Notes: generated by a model from the sequence alone, not told the origin. Positions 1 through 6,592 are shown, counted from the first letter of the stretch. The stretch: DNA of 6,662 nucleotides from an uncultured Lachnospiraceae bacterium (GCA_947175845.1 CAMWOK010000171.1:1-6662), one strand, 5' to 3'. A program made the numbers and translations.

Positions 1-1662
1 GTGTCCGGCGCGTATGACAGGGCGGCAGCGGCTGTGGTGTGGATGGTGTGCGTGGTTCTGGCGCTGCGGCTTGTGGCGAGCGGATGTGAGCGCATTGTGT
101 CACACTACTGTGAGCCCTGCGCGTTCGAGATCAAGAAGCGCACTGCCAGAAAGGTGTTTTCCATGGAATATGAGGCGCTTGACCGCACGGAGTCGCTCGA
201 GGCGTTCCGCAGGGTGCGCGCGGGCGAACAGGGAAACGGCGGTGTGGAGCGTCAGCTGCAGCAAATCTTTTCCTTTTTTCAGGAGCTTGCAAAGATTGCC
301 TATGCGGCGTGCATGGTCTGCGTGCTGTTTGCCAGCACCGACAGCGCAAAGGAGGATGTGGCGGAGGCAGTGTTTCTGGCAGGACTGATGTTTGCGATGT
401 TTGCGGCAGTGCTGGCTCTGAGCCATTATTTTGCGGGGAAAGAGGGAGCCTACAACGTGGAGACGGAGCTAAAGAATGAGCAGATAAACACGCTGTCTGC
501 GTATTTGATGAACCTGATTAACCGGGAGACGTACGTGAAGGATATCCGGCTGTTTGGCCTGAAGCAGTATCTGTATGGAAAGACAAAGTATTTTCAGGGA
601 GTCGGCAGAATCTTTACAGAGTGCGCGTGCTACAGAGGGAAGTGCAGGGCAGTACCCACGTTCGCGGCGCAGATGTTTGCGGCGGTCACCTACATCTGCA
701 TCGCCGCAAAGGCGGTGGCGGGGAGCATTACAATCGGGGAAGTGACCATGTACGCCAGCGCGGTTATTGCCATGGTATCCAGCGTGCAGGAGCTGTTTGC
801 AAAGTACCAGGATATCCGCTACAGAAATGAATATCTGAGCGCTTACGAGGCGTTTATCACGCGCCCGGACAGACAATACGACGGCACGCTTCCGATTGAA
901 AAGCGGGACGACAATGCGTATCTGCTGGAATTTTCGCATGTGTCGTTTCGCTATCCTGGGACGACGCAGGACATTCTCAAGGATGTGTCGCTGACTTTCC
1001 GCGTCGGGGAGAAGCTTGCGCTTGTCGGGGCAAACGGCGCGGGCAAGACGACGCTTATTAAGCTTCTGTGCCGCCTGTATGAACCGACACAAGGAGAGAT
1101 CCGCCTCAATGGCATCAACATAGCAAAGTATGATTTTGATGAGTACGTCCGCATTTTTTCTGTCGTGTTTCAGGATTTCAGGCTGTATGCCTTTGCTCTG
1201 GATGAAAATGTCGCCGCGGGCGAACAGGTTGACGAAGGGCAGCTGCGGCGCGCCATGGAGCTTGCAGGTATCTGGGAGCGCATCCAGGAGCTGCCGCAGA
1301 AGCAAAGAACGCTGTACGGGCACGAGAACGGGCAGGGCGTGCTGCTCTCGGGCGGGGAGGCGCAGAAGACTGCCATCGCGCGCGCATTGTACAAAAATGC
1401 GCCGTTTATCATACTCGACGAGCCGACAGCAGCGCTTGATCCGCTCGCCGAGGCGGAGGTCTACGAAAATTTTAACACGCTGATTCAGAACAAGACTGCG
1501 ATCTACATCTCGCACCGGATGAGCAGCTGCAAGTTCTGTGACCGGATCGTGGTGCTTGGAGAAGGGCGGATCCTAGAGGAGGGAAACCACGAGACGCTCA
1601 TGGAGCGGCAGGGCACATACTATGCGCTCTACAGCGCGCAGGCGAAGTACTACACAAAATAG
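1..1662 (+). CDS. ABC exporter, fused permease/ATP-binding protein (5' end cut by window)
   Basis: This is a half-transporter of the ABC exporter type: a membrane domain fused to an ATPase that would dimerise in the cytoplasmic membrane and use ATP to move a substrate, which cannot be told from sequence. The reading frame is open from base 1, and the GTG there is probably an internal valine, since exporters of this class run about 580-620 residues and only 553 are visible; the first membrane helix is missing. Hydrophobic segments lie near visible residues 8-27, 97-113, 122-144 and 220-265. The ATPase is complete: Walker A at 343-351 (GANGAGKTT), Q-loop Gln391, signature LSGGEAQ at 449-455, Walker B ending in Asp473 with catalytic Glu474, D-loop at 478-481, switch His505. 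All key residues are present, so it should be active. The membrane part is rich in cysteine (CEPC at 37-40; Cys208, 210, 215). Such proteins often pair with a second half-transporter encoded next door, here possibly upstream and out of view. Confidence 0.93.
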   Translation: MSGAYDRAAAAVVWMVCVVLALRLVASGCERIVSHYCEPCAFEIKKRTARKVFSMEYEALDRTESLEAFRRVRAGEQGNGGVERQLQQIFSFFQELAKIAYAACMVCVLFASTDSAKEDVAEAVFLAGLMFAMFAAVLALSHYFAGKEGAYNVETELKNEQINTLSAYLMNLINRETYVKDIRLFGLKQYLYGKTKYFQGVGRIFTECACYRGKCRAVPTFAAQMFAAVTYICIAAKAVAGSITIGEVTMYASAVIAMVSSVQELFAKYQDIRYRNEYLSAYEAFITRPDRQYDGTLPIEKRDDNAYLLEFSHVSFRYPGTTQDILKDVSLTFRVGEKLALVGANGAGKTTLIKLLCRLYEPTQGEIRLNGINIAKYDFDEYVRIFSVVFQDFRLYAFALDENVAAGEQVDEGQLRRAMELAGIWERIQELPQKQRTLYGHENGQGVLLSGGEAQKTAIARALYKNAPFIILDEPTAALDPLAEAEVYENFNTLIQNKTAIYISHRMSSCKFCDRIVVLGEGRILEEGNHETLMERQGTYYALYSAQAKYYTK

Positions 1663-1680
1663 TGCTTCCGGATTTGTTTT
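1644..1680 (+). terminator. Possible intrinsic terminator overlapping the ABC gene stop
   Basis: GAAGTACTA (1644-1652) can pair with TAGTGCTTC (1660-1668) in nine base pairs including one G-U, around a seven-base loop. The stop codon TAG (1660-1662) sits in the right arm. A T-rich stretch (ATTTGTTTT, 1672-1680) follows after three bases. The stem is only moderately GC-rich and the T run is interrupted, so termination may be partial. It fits the position, because a new promoter begins just downstream at 1697. Confidence 0.35.
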
Positions 1681-1696
1681 GTGGGACATTCTGCCC

Positions 1697-1725
1697 TTGT
1701 TAATTTCAGCCATTTCCCATATAAT
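1697..1725 (+). promoter_or_regulatory. Sigma-A type promoter of the ogt gene
   Basis: A -35 box TTGTTA (1697-1702) is followed after exactly 17 bases by a perfect -10 box TATAAT (1720-1725), in an AT-rich spacer. Transcription would start near 1732 and give a leader of about 65 bases. No Ada-box or other operator is evident around it, so low constitutive expression is the simplest reading. Confidence 0.75.
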
Positions 1726-1782
1726 AAAATTAGAGACTTTGGGGAATCCTTTGTCATTGTGGAGACAGCACCGATCATCAAA

Positions 1783-1788
1783 GGGAGG
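1783..1788 (+). promoter_or_regulatory. Ribosome binding site that sets the ogt start
   Basis: GGGAGG within AAGGGAGGAA lies nine bases before ATG 1798. This favours 1798 over the in-frame ATG at 1681, which lies upstream of the promoter boxes. Confidence 0.8.
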
Positions 1789-1797
1789 AAACGTACC

Positions 1798-2334
1798 ATG
1801 CAGTACACACAACACTATCATTCTCCGCTCGGAGGGATTTTGCTTGCAAGTGACGGTCAGGCGCTGACGGGGTTGTGGTTTGAGGGGCAGAAATATTTTG
1901 GCAGCACGCTCGCGCAGCACCACGAGCAAAAGGCGCTTCCCGTTTTCGAGGAGACGGCGCGGTGGCTCGACACGTATTTTGGCGGGTGCGAGCCGGATTT
2001 TACGCCGCCGCTGTCCACACAGCAGTTCTCTTTGTTTCGCAGGGAAGTGTGGGAAATCATGCTGAAGATTCCGTTTGGTCAGACGATGACTTACAAGGCG
2101 ATCGCGGAGGCGCTTGCCAGAAAGCGCGGGGCAGAGCGGATGTCGGCGCACGCGGTGGGCGGCGCGGTCAGCCACAACCCGATTTCGATCCTCATACCCT
2201 GCCACAGGGTGGTCGGCACCGATGGAAGCCTGACAGGATACGCGGGCGGCATGGATAAAAAGGTGCGGCTGCTTGCGCTCGAGAAGGCGGATATGTCGCG
2301 GCTGTTTGTCCCTCAAAAGGGGACAGCGCTGTAG
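1798..2334 (+). CDS. ogt: Methylated-DNA--protein-cysteine S-methyltransferase (O6-alkylguanine repair, Ogt type)
   Basis: A suicide DNA repair protein that takes the alkyl group from O6-alkylguanine (and O4-alkylthymine) onto its own cysteine, restoring the base without cutting DNA. It is 178 residues, normal for a stand-alone Ogt, and lacks the Ada regulatory domain. The N-terminal alpha/beta domain spans roughly residues 1-70 and the DNA-binding/active domain 75-165. The active site PCHRV is intact with acceptor Cys135 and His136; Glu162 in LLALE can complete the Cys-His-Glu relay, and Tyr99 (TYKAIAEAL) matches the base-flipping tyrosine. The usual arginine finger of the ARAVGGA motif is His118 here. 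The start at ATG 1798 is chosen because GGGAGG (1783-1788) lies nine bases upstream and the promoter is at 1697-1725; an earlier in-frame ATG at 1681 lies upstream of that promoter. The gene has its own promoter and shows no functional link to its neighbours. Confidence 0.93.
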   Translation: MQYTQHYHSPLGGILLASDGQALTGLWFEGQKYFGSTLAQHHEQKALPVFEETARWLDTYFGGCEPDFTPPLSTQQFSLFRREVWEIMLKIPFGQTMTYKAIAEALARKRGAERMSAHAVGGAVSHNPISILIPCHRVVGTDGSLTGYAGGMDKKVRLLALEKADMSRLFVPQKGTAL

Positions 2335-2335
2335 C

Positions 2336-2561
2336 AAAACCGATAAAAATACACAGGAGGACAAGGCCGCCAACAGCGCACTGCACGATAGGATCGGGCT
2401 GGATGCGCACTTGTCCCGAAAGGCTAAGGAGATGATCAGCGTGGGACTGAAAAAAGAGAGCAGCAGCCGCAACGAATGGATCCGGCCCGCAGAGGTATGC
2501 AGGACGCGCATTGACGGAATCGGCGGTGGAGATGATACAAGGATGCAAGTGCGTATGTTAG
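2336..2561 (+). pseudogene. Remnant of a small ribbon-helix-helix (CopG/Arc-like) protein gene
   Basis: The 240 bases between ogt and the repressor hold no intact gene, but look coding. In the frame starting at AAA 2336 the translation contains LSRKAKEMISVGLKKE followed by SSSRNEWIR, resembling the strand-helix-helix pattern of small Firmicute ribbon-helix-helix proteins, where S-RNEFIR is normally followed by KAVEFYAG. Here that frame degenerates after WIR (about 2485), while the neighbouring frame picks up YAGRALTESAVEMI from 2496 and ends at TAG 2559-2561. Only ten bases (2486-2495) separate the two parts where 12 or 15 would be needed, so a small deletion is the likely cause. No ATG, GTG or TTG lies near the expected N-terminus; the conserved part begins almost at the ogt stop. 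Family members often bind DNA as antitoxins, plasmid partition factors or regulators; which one this was cannot be said. The assignment rests on recalled sequence patterns, not on a search. Confidence 0.42.
2511..2539 (+). promoter_or_regulatory. Candidate promoter of the LacI-family gene
   Basis: TTGACG (2511-2516), one base from the -35 consensus, is followed after 17 bases by GATACA (2534-2539), a weak -10 with three matches. A start near 2546 would leave a leader of about 29 bases before ATG 2575. It lies inside the decayed small gene. The repressor could instead be read from the ogt promoter, since no convincing terminator separates them. Confidence 0.35.
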
Positions 2562-2564
2562 GAG
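2559..2564 (+). promoter_or_regulatory. Ribosome binding site that sets the repressor start
   Basis: TAGGAG lies ten bases before ATG 2575. The in-frame GTG at 2566 has only one base between it and this site, so it is not a plausible start. The TAG here is also the stop of the remnant gene upstream. Confidence 0.65.
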
Positions 2565-2574
2565 CGTGAGAAGC

Positions 2575-3588
2575 ATGGCATCACAGAAAGTGACGATCAA
2601 GGACGTGGCGCGGGAGGCGGGCGTGTCCATCTCGACGGTATCAAACGCACTCAACGGCGTTGACGTGCTGCGCCCGGAGACGCGGCAGCACATTCTGGAA
2701 GTGGCAGAGCGGCTGAACTATGTGCCAAATCTCAACGGGAGAAATCTCAAGTCCCGGAGCACAAATGTAATCGGCCTTTTTCTGACCTCGATCAGAGGGA
2801 CGTACTACAATGTGCTTGTGGATGCCATCTATCAGGAGTGCAAGAAGGACGGCTACGAGCTGAATATTTTTGTCAGCGATCGGGCGGACAACATGATGGC
2901 AAATATCCTTGGAAAACGGATGGACGGCGCGATCATTCTGAACAAAAATATCGGGGAGAAAGAGACTGCGCTTTTTCAGAAGACACAGACGCCGGTCATC
3001 TTTTTGGACAGGGAGCTGCAGGGGGAGCGGATGACCAGCGTTGTCTTTGACTCCTGCCACGCGGGCGGGATGGTGGCGCAGTATCTGCTGTCGCTGGGGC
3101 ACCGCACATTTGCATACATAAGCGGCGCGTGGGACAACTACGACAATATCAAACGCCTGGAGGGGTTTCGGGCAGGGCTGCTGCAGGAGGGAATCCGTCT
3201 GGATTCGTCCGATATTCTCGAGGGCAGTTTTGAGAAGGAGGCGTCCTGCGAGGCCGTGAAGCGGTTTCTGCAGGCGGGCAAAAAGCTGCCGGATGCAGTG
3301 TTTGCCGCGAATGACGTGAGTGCGCTCGGGGTGTTGGAGGCGTTTGCCGACAGCGGCATACGGGTGCCGGAGCAGGTGAGCGTCGTCGGCTGTGACGACA
3401 TTGAGATAGCGGGTCTGGTGCAGCCGCCGCTCACCACGGTTCGGACTTCGTTTGGGCGGCAGGGGACGCTGGCAGTCCGCCACCTGACCGCGCTGATTGC
3501 GGGTGAGGAAAAAGGCTGCATCGACGTTGTGCAGGGCAGGATCGTATTGCGGGAATCGACCTGCGCGCGGACAGATTTGCAAAAGTGA
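2575..3588 (+). CDS. LacI/GalR-family transcriptional repressor
   Basis: A 337-residue cytoplasmic DNA-binding regulator, the usual length of the family. The helix-turn-helix is at residues 6-26 (VTIKDVAREAGVSISTVSNAL), here in abbreviated terms the classic TIKDVA...GVS...TVS pattern; the hinge follows with YVPN at 49-52 and Leu58, the residue that normally wedges into the minor groove at a central CpG. Residues 62-337 form the periplasmic-binding-protein-like sensor domain, starting at VIGLFL and including the NDVSALGV signature at 246-253 and VVGCDDIE. This domain binds a small molecule, usually a sugar, and controls DNA affinity; the ligand is not readable from sequence. Just downstream, two palindromes with the AACGTT core expected for this family flank the promoter of a glycoside hydrolase, so this gene is probably its local repressor and the ligand a beta-glucoside breakdown product (inference). 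No such palindrome is seen before its own start, so autoregulation is not evident. The start at 2575 follows TAGGAG; a GTG at 2566 would add only three residues. Confidence 0.93.
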   Translation: MASQKVTIKDVAREAGVSISTVSNALNGVDVLRPETRQHILEVAERLNYVPNLNGRNLKSRSTNVIGLFLTSIRGTYYNVLVDAIYQECKKDGYELNIFVSDRADNMMANILGKRMDGAIILNKNIGEKETALFQKTQTPVIFLDRELQGERMTSVVFDSCHAGGMVAQYLLSLGHRTFAYISGAWDNYDNIKRLEGFRAGLLQEGIRLDSSDILEGSFEKEASCEAVKRFLQAGKKLPDAVFAANDVSALGVLEAFADSGIRVPEQVSVVGCDDIEIAGLVQPPLTTVRTSFGRQGTLAVRHLTALIAGEEKGCIDVVQGRIVLRESTCARTDLQK

Positions 3589-3649
3589 CAAATTTCTGCA
3601 GGTTTCTTTGCGAATATTGTACAAAGACGGATAAAGTTGAAAAATAGGA

Positions 3650-3678
3650 TTGTAAAAACGTTTTTATTGTGCTATGGT
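3650..3678 (+). promoter_or_regulatory. Extended -10 promoter of the GH3 gene
   Basis: TTGTAA (3650-3655) is followed after 17 bases by TATGGT (3673-3678), which is preceded by TGC (3670-3672) as in extended -10 promoters. Transcription should start near 3685, giving a leader of about 94 bases. Operator O1 covers the -35 end and spacer, and operator O2 begins at the transcription start, so a bound repressor would block polymerase from both sides. Confidence 0.6.
3653..3666 (+). promoter_or_regulatory. Operator O1, LacI-family palindrome
   Basis: TAAAAACGTTTTTA is a perfect 14-bp palindrome with a central CpG, the layout bound by LacI-family repressors (minor-groove leucine at CpG). It overlaps the -35 box of the GH3 promoter. 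The 16-bp sequence from 3653 to 3668 recurs exactly at 3687-3702. Confidence 0.75.
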
Positions 3679-3683
3679 AGTTG

Positions 3684-3703
3684 AAATAAAAACGTTTTTA
3701 TTT
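3684..3703 (+). promoter_or_regulatory. Operator O2, LacI-family palindrome at the transcription start
   Basis: A perfect 20-bp palindrome centred between 3693 and 3694 with core AAAAACGTTTTT. Its centre is 34 bp from that of O1, about three and a quarter DNA turns. It covers positions about +1 to +19 of the predicted transcript. Two nearly identical operators suggest two repressor dimers, possibly cooperating. Confidence 0.78.
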
Positions 3704-3763
3704 GATGGGATGCAGAGTCTGGATCGTTGCCTGCTCTGCTTTTCCGGGCATGAAAACAGAAAT

Positions 3764-3769
3764 GTGAGG
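3764..3769 (+). promoter_or_regulatory. Ribosome binding site that sets the GH3 start
   Basis: GTGAGG lies nine bases before ATG 3779, a normal spacing. It touches the in-frame ATG at 3770 directly, and the ATG at 3785 is 15 bases away, so 3779 is the best start. The far upstream ATG at 3674 is part of the promoter. Confidence 0.55.
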
Positions 3770-3778
3770 ATGACAGGT

Positions 3779-6592
3779 ATGGAGATGAATGGAAATCAAA
3801 ATCAGGCGGTGTCAGGACCGATCGCACAGTTGTGCAGGACAGCTGCCGCGCAGGGCGCTGTGCTGCTGAAAAATGAAAATGCAGTTCTGCCGCTCACGGC
3901 AAATGACCATGTGGCGGTGTTTGGACGATGCCAGAAGGAGTACTACAGGAGCGGGACCGGCTCAGGCGGCGCGGTGAATGTGCCCTACACGACCAATCTG
4001 ATCGACGGGCTCCGCGGGGATGGGATCGCGGTGAATGAGGCGCTTGCGGACTGCTATGAGAAGTGGATAGCCGCGCACCCGTTTGACAATGGCGGGGGCG
4101 GCTGGGCGTGCGAGCCGTGGTGCCAGCAGGAAATGCCGGTCAGTGAGGCGCTTGCAAAGGAGGCGGCAGCCGCCTCGAACAAGGCGATTGTGGTGATTGG
4201 AAGGACGGCGGGCGAGGACAAGGACAATGCCGCGGCGGAGGGAAGCTATTATCTGACCGGGGCGGAGCAGGAGATGATCCGCTGTGTGTGCAGCAAGTTT
4301 GAGCAGGTCATTGTGATACTGAATGTCTCGAACATTATCGACATGAACTTTGTGCAGGACAGCCCGCACATCCAGGCGGTCGTGTACGCATGGCAGGGCG
4401 GCATGGAGGGCGGAAACGGCATAGCGGATGTCCTTTCGGGCAAAGAGGTCTTTCAGGGAAAGCTGACCGACACGATCGCAAAGAACATTACGGACTATCC
4501 ATCCGACAAAAATCACGGCGGAGAGGAGAAAAACGTATATCAGGAGGACGTCTATGTCGGCTACAGGTACTTTGAGACCTTCGCCAAGGACGCCGTGCTC
4601 TATCCGTTTGGATACGGGCTTTCCTACACGGAATTTGCGCTGTCCGACTGCGCGGTCACGGTGCGCGGCAGCGGTTCTGGGCAAAGCTTTCTGTTCACGT
4701 GCAAGGTAAAAAATACAGGGACGCAGTACCGCGGGCGCGAGACGGTGCAGCTGTATGTCGAGAAGCCTGCAGGCGGCATGGGAAACCCGGCGCGGGAACT
4801 CGTGGCATTTGCAAAGACGCGGAGCCTGGACTGCCAGGAGGAGGAAGTACTGCAGATGGAAGTCCCGGTGTACCGGCTTGCCTCGTTTGACGACAGCGGC
4901 GTCAGCGGGCACAGAAACGCCTATGTGCTCGAGGCGGGAAGCTACCGTTTCCATGCGGGCGCAAGCGTGCGCGACACAGTGTGTGTATCCGTGGATGGAA
5001 ATGCGGACTGGCAGCTTGCGCAGACCCTTTTGGCCGCGCAGTGTGAGGAGGCGCTCGCCCCCGAGGAGAACTTTGCGCGTATGCGGGCTGTCAGAAATGC
5101 GGACGGGGCGCTCGAGCCGGGGTATGAGGCGGCTCCGCTCAGAACGGTTCATTTGGGGGAACGCATTGCATCGCGACTGCCTGAGACGATCGCATACACA
5201 GGCAGCCAGGGACTGCTCTTGAAGGATGTGGCGGATGGAAACTGCACCATGGAGGCGTTTATCGCACAGCTTTCCACGGAGGATCTGGCGGCGATTGTGC
5301 GGGGCGAGGGCATGTGCAGCCTCAAAGTGACGCCGGGTACAGCTGCGGCGTACGGCGGGGTGTCCGACAATCTGCTCGGCTTCGGTATTCCGGTGGGCTG
5401 CTGTGCGGACGGGCCGTCGGGAATCCGCATGGACAACGGCGCGCGCGCCACGCAGGTTCCGATTGGCACACTGCTCGCCTGCACCTGGGACGAGGCGCTT
5501 GCGCAGGAACTGTTCGAGCTGGTCGGCGAAGAGCTGGTGCAGAACAGGATAGACGCGCTCTTAGGGCCCGGCATCAACATTCACAGGCATCCGCTCAACG
5601 GCAGGAATTTCGAGTATTTTTCGGAGGATCCGCTCCTGACCGGAAAGATGGCGGCAGCCATGGTGCGCGGCATCGGCAGCAGGGGCGTGCACGCCACCAT
5701 CAAGCACTTTGCGTGCAACTCGCAGGAGACAGGCAGAAACGTTGTCAACGCGGTGGTCTCCCAGAGGGCGCTGCGGGAAATCTATCTCAAAGCGTTTGAG
5801 ATTGCTGTGCGGGAGGGGAAGGCACAGTCCGTCATGACCTCGTACAATCCTGTCAACGGCCACTGGACGGCGTCGGCGTACGACTTAAATACGACCATTC
5901 TGAGAAGAGAGTGGGGATATGACGGAATTGTCATGACCGACTGGTGGGCGAACATGAACGATGCCGCAGAGGGCGGAAGCTGTTCCAAACAGCGCACCGC
6001 GGACATGGTGCGGGCGCAGAACGACATCTACATGGTGGTCAACAACAACGGCGCGGAAATCAACGCGTTCGGGGATGACAGCGTCGAGGCGATCGAGTCC
6101 GGAAGACTCACGGTCGGGGAGCTGCAAAGATGTGCGATGAACATCTGCCGTTTTCTGATGCAGACACCCGCCTTCAGCCGGGAGGGGAACGGCGTCGTAC
6201 ATATTCCGCAGATAGCGGCGCTCGGCGCAGATGCGCAGTGCGACAGCGCGCTGGATGACAACGGCAGGATTGTGTGGAATACCGCTGTGGAGGCAGAGAA
6301 ATGTTTCGAGATAAAGGCTGCGGGAAACTATGACGTGATTGTGCGGCTGATGTCGGAGCAGACAGATCAGGCGCAGTGCGTCTGCAAGGCAGTGCTCAAC
6401 GGTGAGGAGCTCACCACCTTCCAGACCAACGGCACAAACGGCAGATGGATACAGCAGAAACTTCTGCGCGTGACGCTCGAAGCAGGGGCTTACCGGATGC
6501 GGCTGCTGTTCCCGAAGCCGGGCATGGAGATCGACTACATGGAGCTTCGGGCTTGCAGCGCGTCAGGCGGCGATAAAAAAATAATGCCATAG
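3779..6592 (+). CDS. Glycoside hydrolase family 3 with permuted domains (likely beta-glucosidase)
   Basis: A 937-residue retaining glycosidase, probably releasing glucose (or another sugar) from the non-reducing end of beta-linked oligosaccharides or glycosides. No signal peptide is visible, so it should be cytoplasmic. The domain order is reversed compared with most GH3 enzymes: first the GH3 C-type alpha/beta domain (about 14-288, opening with AAAQGAVLLKNENAVLPL and closing with YPFGYGLSY), then a fibronectin-III-like domain (about 300-405, with GRETVQLYV and ARELVAF), then the GH3 N-type TIM barrel (about 490-800), then a beta-sandwich-like tail (about 806-930). The nucleophile is Asp721 in VMTDWW; the probable acid/base is Glu146 in AGEDKD, in the N-terminal domain because of the permutation. 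Sugar-binding residues Asp544 (ADGPSG), Arg609 (GRNFEYFSEDP), Lys642 and His643 (KHFACN) are present, so it should be active. Permuted GH3 beta-glucosidases are known from Ruminococcus albus and Butyrivibrio fibrisolvens. ATG 3779 is chosen by its ribosome site; ATG 3770 is possible. Beta-xylosidase or another specificity cannot be excluded. Confidence 0.92.
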   Translation: MEMNGNQNQAVSGPIAQLCRTAAAQGAVLLKNENAVLPLTANDHVAVFGRCQKEYYRSGTGSGGAVNVPYTTNLIDGLRGDGIAVNEALADCYEKWIAAHPFDNGGGGWACEPWCQQEMPVSEALAKEAAAASNKAIVVIGRTAGEDKDNAAAEGSYYLTGAEQEMIRCVCSKFEQVIVILNVSNIIDMNFVQDSPHIQAVVYAWQGGMEGGNGIADVLSGKEVFQGKLTDTIAKNITDYPSDKNHGGEEKNVYQEDVYVGYRYFETFAKDAVLYPFGYGLSYTEFALSDCAVTVRGSGSGQSFLFTCKVKNTGTQYRGRETVQLYVEKPAGGMGNPARELVAFAKTRSLDCQEEEVLQMEVPVYRLASFDDSGVSGHRNAYVLEAGSYRFHAGASVRDTVCVSVDGNADWQLAQTLLAAQCEEALAPEENFARMRAVRNADGALEPGYEAAPLRTVHLGERIASRLPETIAYTGSQGLLLKDVADGNCTMEAFIAQLSTEDLAAIVRGEGMCSLKVTPGTAAAYGGVSDNLLGFGIPVGCCADGPSGIRMDNGARATQVPIGTLLACTWDEALAQELFELVGEELVQNRIDALLGPGINIHRHPLNGRNFEYFSEDPLLTGKMAAAMVRGIGSRGVHATIKHFACNSQETGRNVVNAVVSQRALREIYLKAFEIAVREGKAQSVMTSYNPVNGHWTASAYDLNTTILRREWGYDGIVMTDWWANMNDAAEGGSCSKQRTADMVRAQNDIYMVVNNNGAEINAFGDDSVEAIESGRLTVGELQRCAMNICRFLMQTPAFSREGNGVVHIPQIAALGADAQCDSALDDNGRIVWNTAVEAEKCFEIKAAGNYDVIVRLMSEQTDQAQCVCKAVLNGEELTTFQTNGTNGRWIQQKLLRVTLEAGAYRMRLLFPKPGMEIDYMELRACSASGGDKKIMP
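6196..6567 (+). other. C-terminal beta-sandwich domain of the GH3 enzyme, CBM6/35-like
   Basis: The last 130 or so residues of the GH3 protein (about 806-930) lie beyond the catalytic barrel. They show alternating beta-type segments: YDVIVRLMSE, CKAVLNGEEL, FQTNGTNGRW, KLLRVTLEAGAYRMRLLF and MEIDYMELRA. The run of a glycine-aromatic turn, 'L-aG-y-irl-f' and a closing 'idYielra' strand is typical of CBM6/CBM35-like carbohydrate-binding sandwiches. It may help bind the substrate or simply stabilise the dimer. This is pattern recognition without a profile search. Confidence 0.5.

Noticed and set aside
1..3. GTG at the first base as the real start of the ABC gene
   Set aside because: No upstream sequence is visible, and the protein would lack the first membrane helix found in this family; the frame most likely continues to the left.
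469..1515. A 348-codon open frame on the minus strand within the ABC gene
   Set aside because: It lies fully opposite a gene with all ABC motifs. The translation is basic and low in recognisable domains, as expected of an antisense shadow in GC-rich DNA.
2307..2325. TGTCCC...GGGACA hairpin at the end of ogt, considered as a terminator
   Set aside because: A six-pair stem with a seven-base loop exists, but no T run follows on either strand and it lies within the coding end.
2355..2360. AGGAGG, a perfect ribosome-site sequence downstream of ogt
   Set aside because: No start codon follows at a suitable distance, and in the remnant gene's frame it simply encodes part of TQED. Probably coincidence.
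2641..3624. A 327-codon open frame on the minus strand opposite the LacI gene
   Set aside because: The plus strand carries a full LacI-family protein; the minus-strand translation looks like noise.
3606..3626. CTTTG...CAAAG inverted repeat after the LacI stop, considered as a terminator or operator
   Set aside because: The arms are only five bases, the interior is not symmetric and no T run follows.
3637..3642. TTGAAA as an alternative -35 box for the GH3 promoter
   Set aside because: At 16-18 bases downstream there is only the GTTTTT part of O1; the first TATTGT is 22 bases away. TTGTAA with TATGGT fits much better.
3962..5152. A 396-codon open frame on the minus strand within the GH3 gene
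   Set aside because: It is antisense to conserved GH3 domains, rich in Arg, Leu and His, with no recognisable motif or ribosome site.
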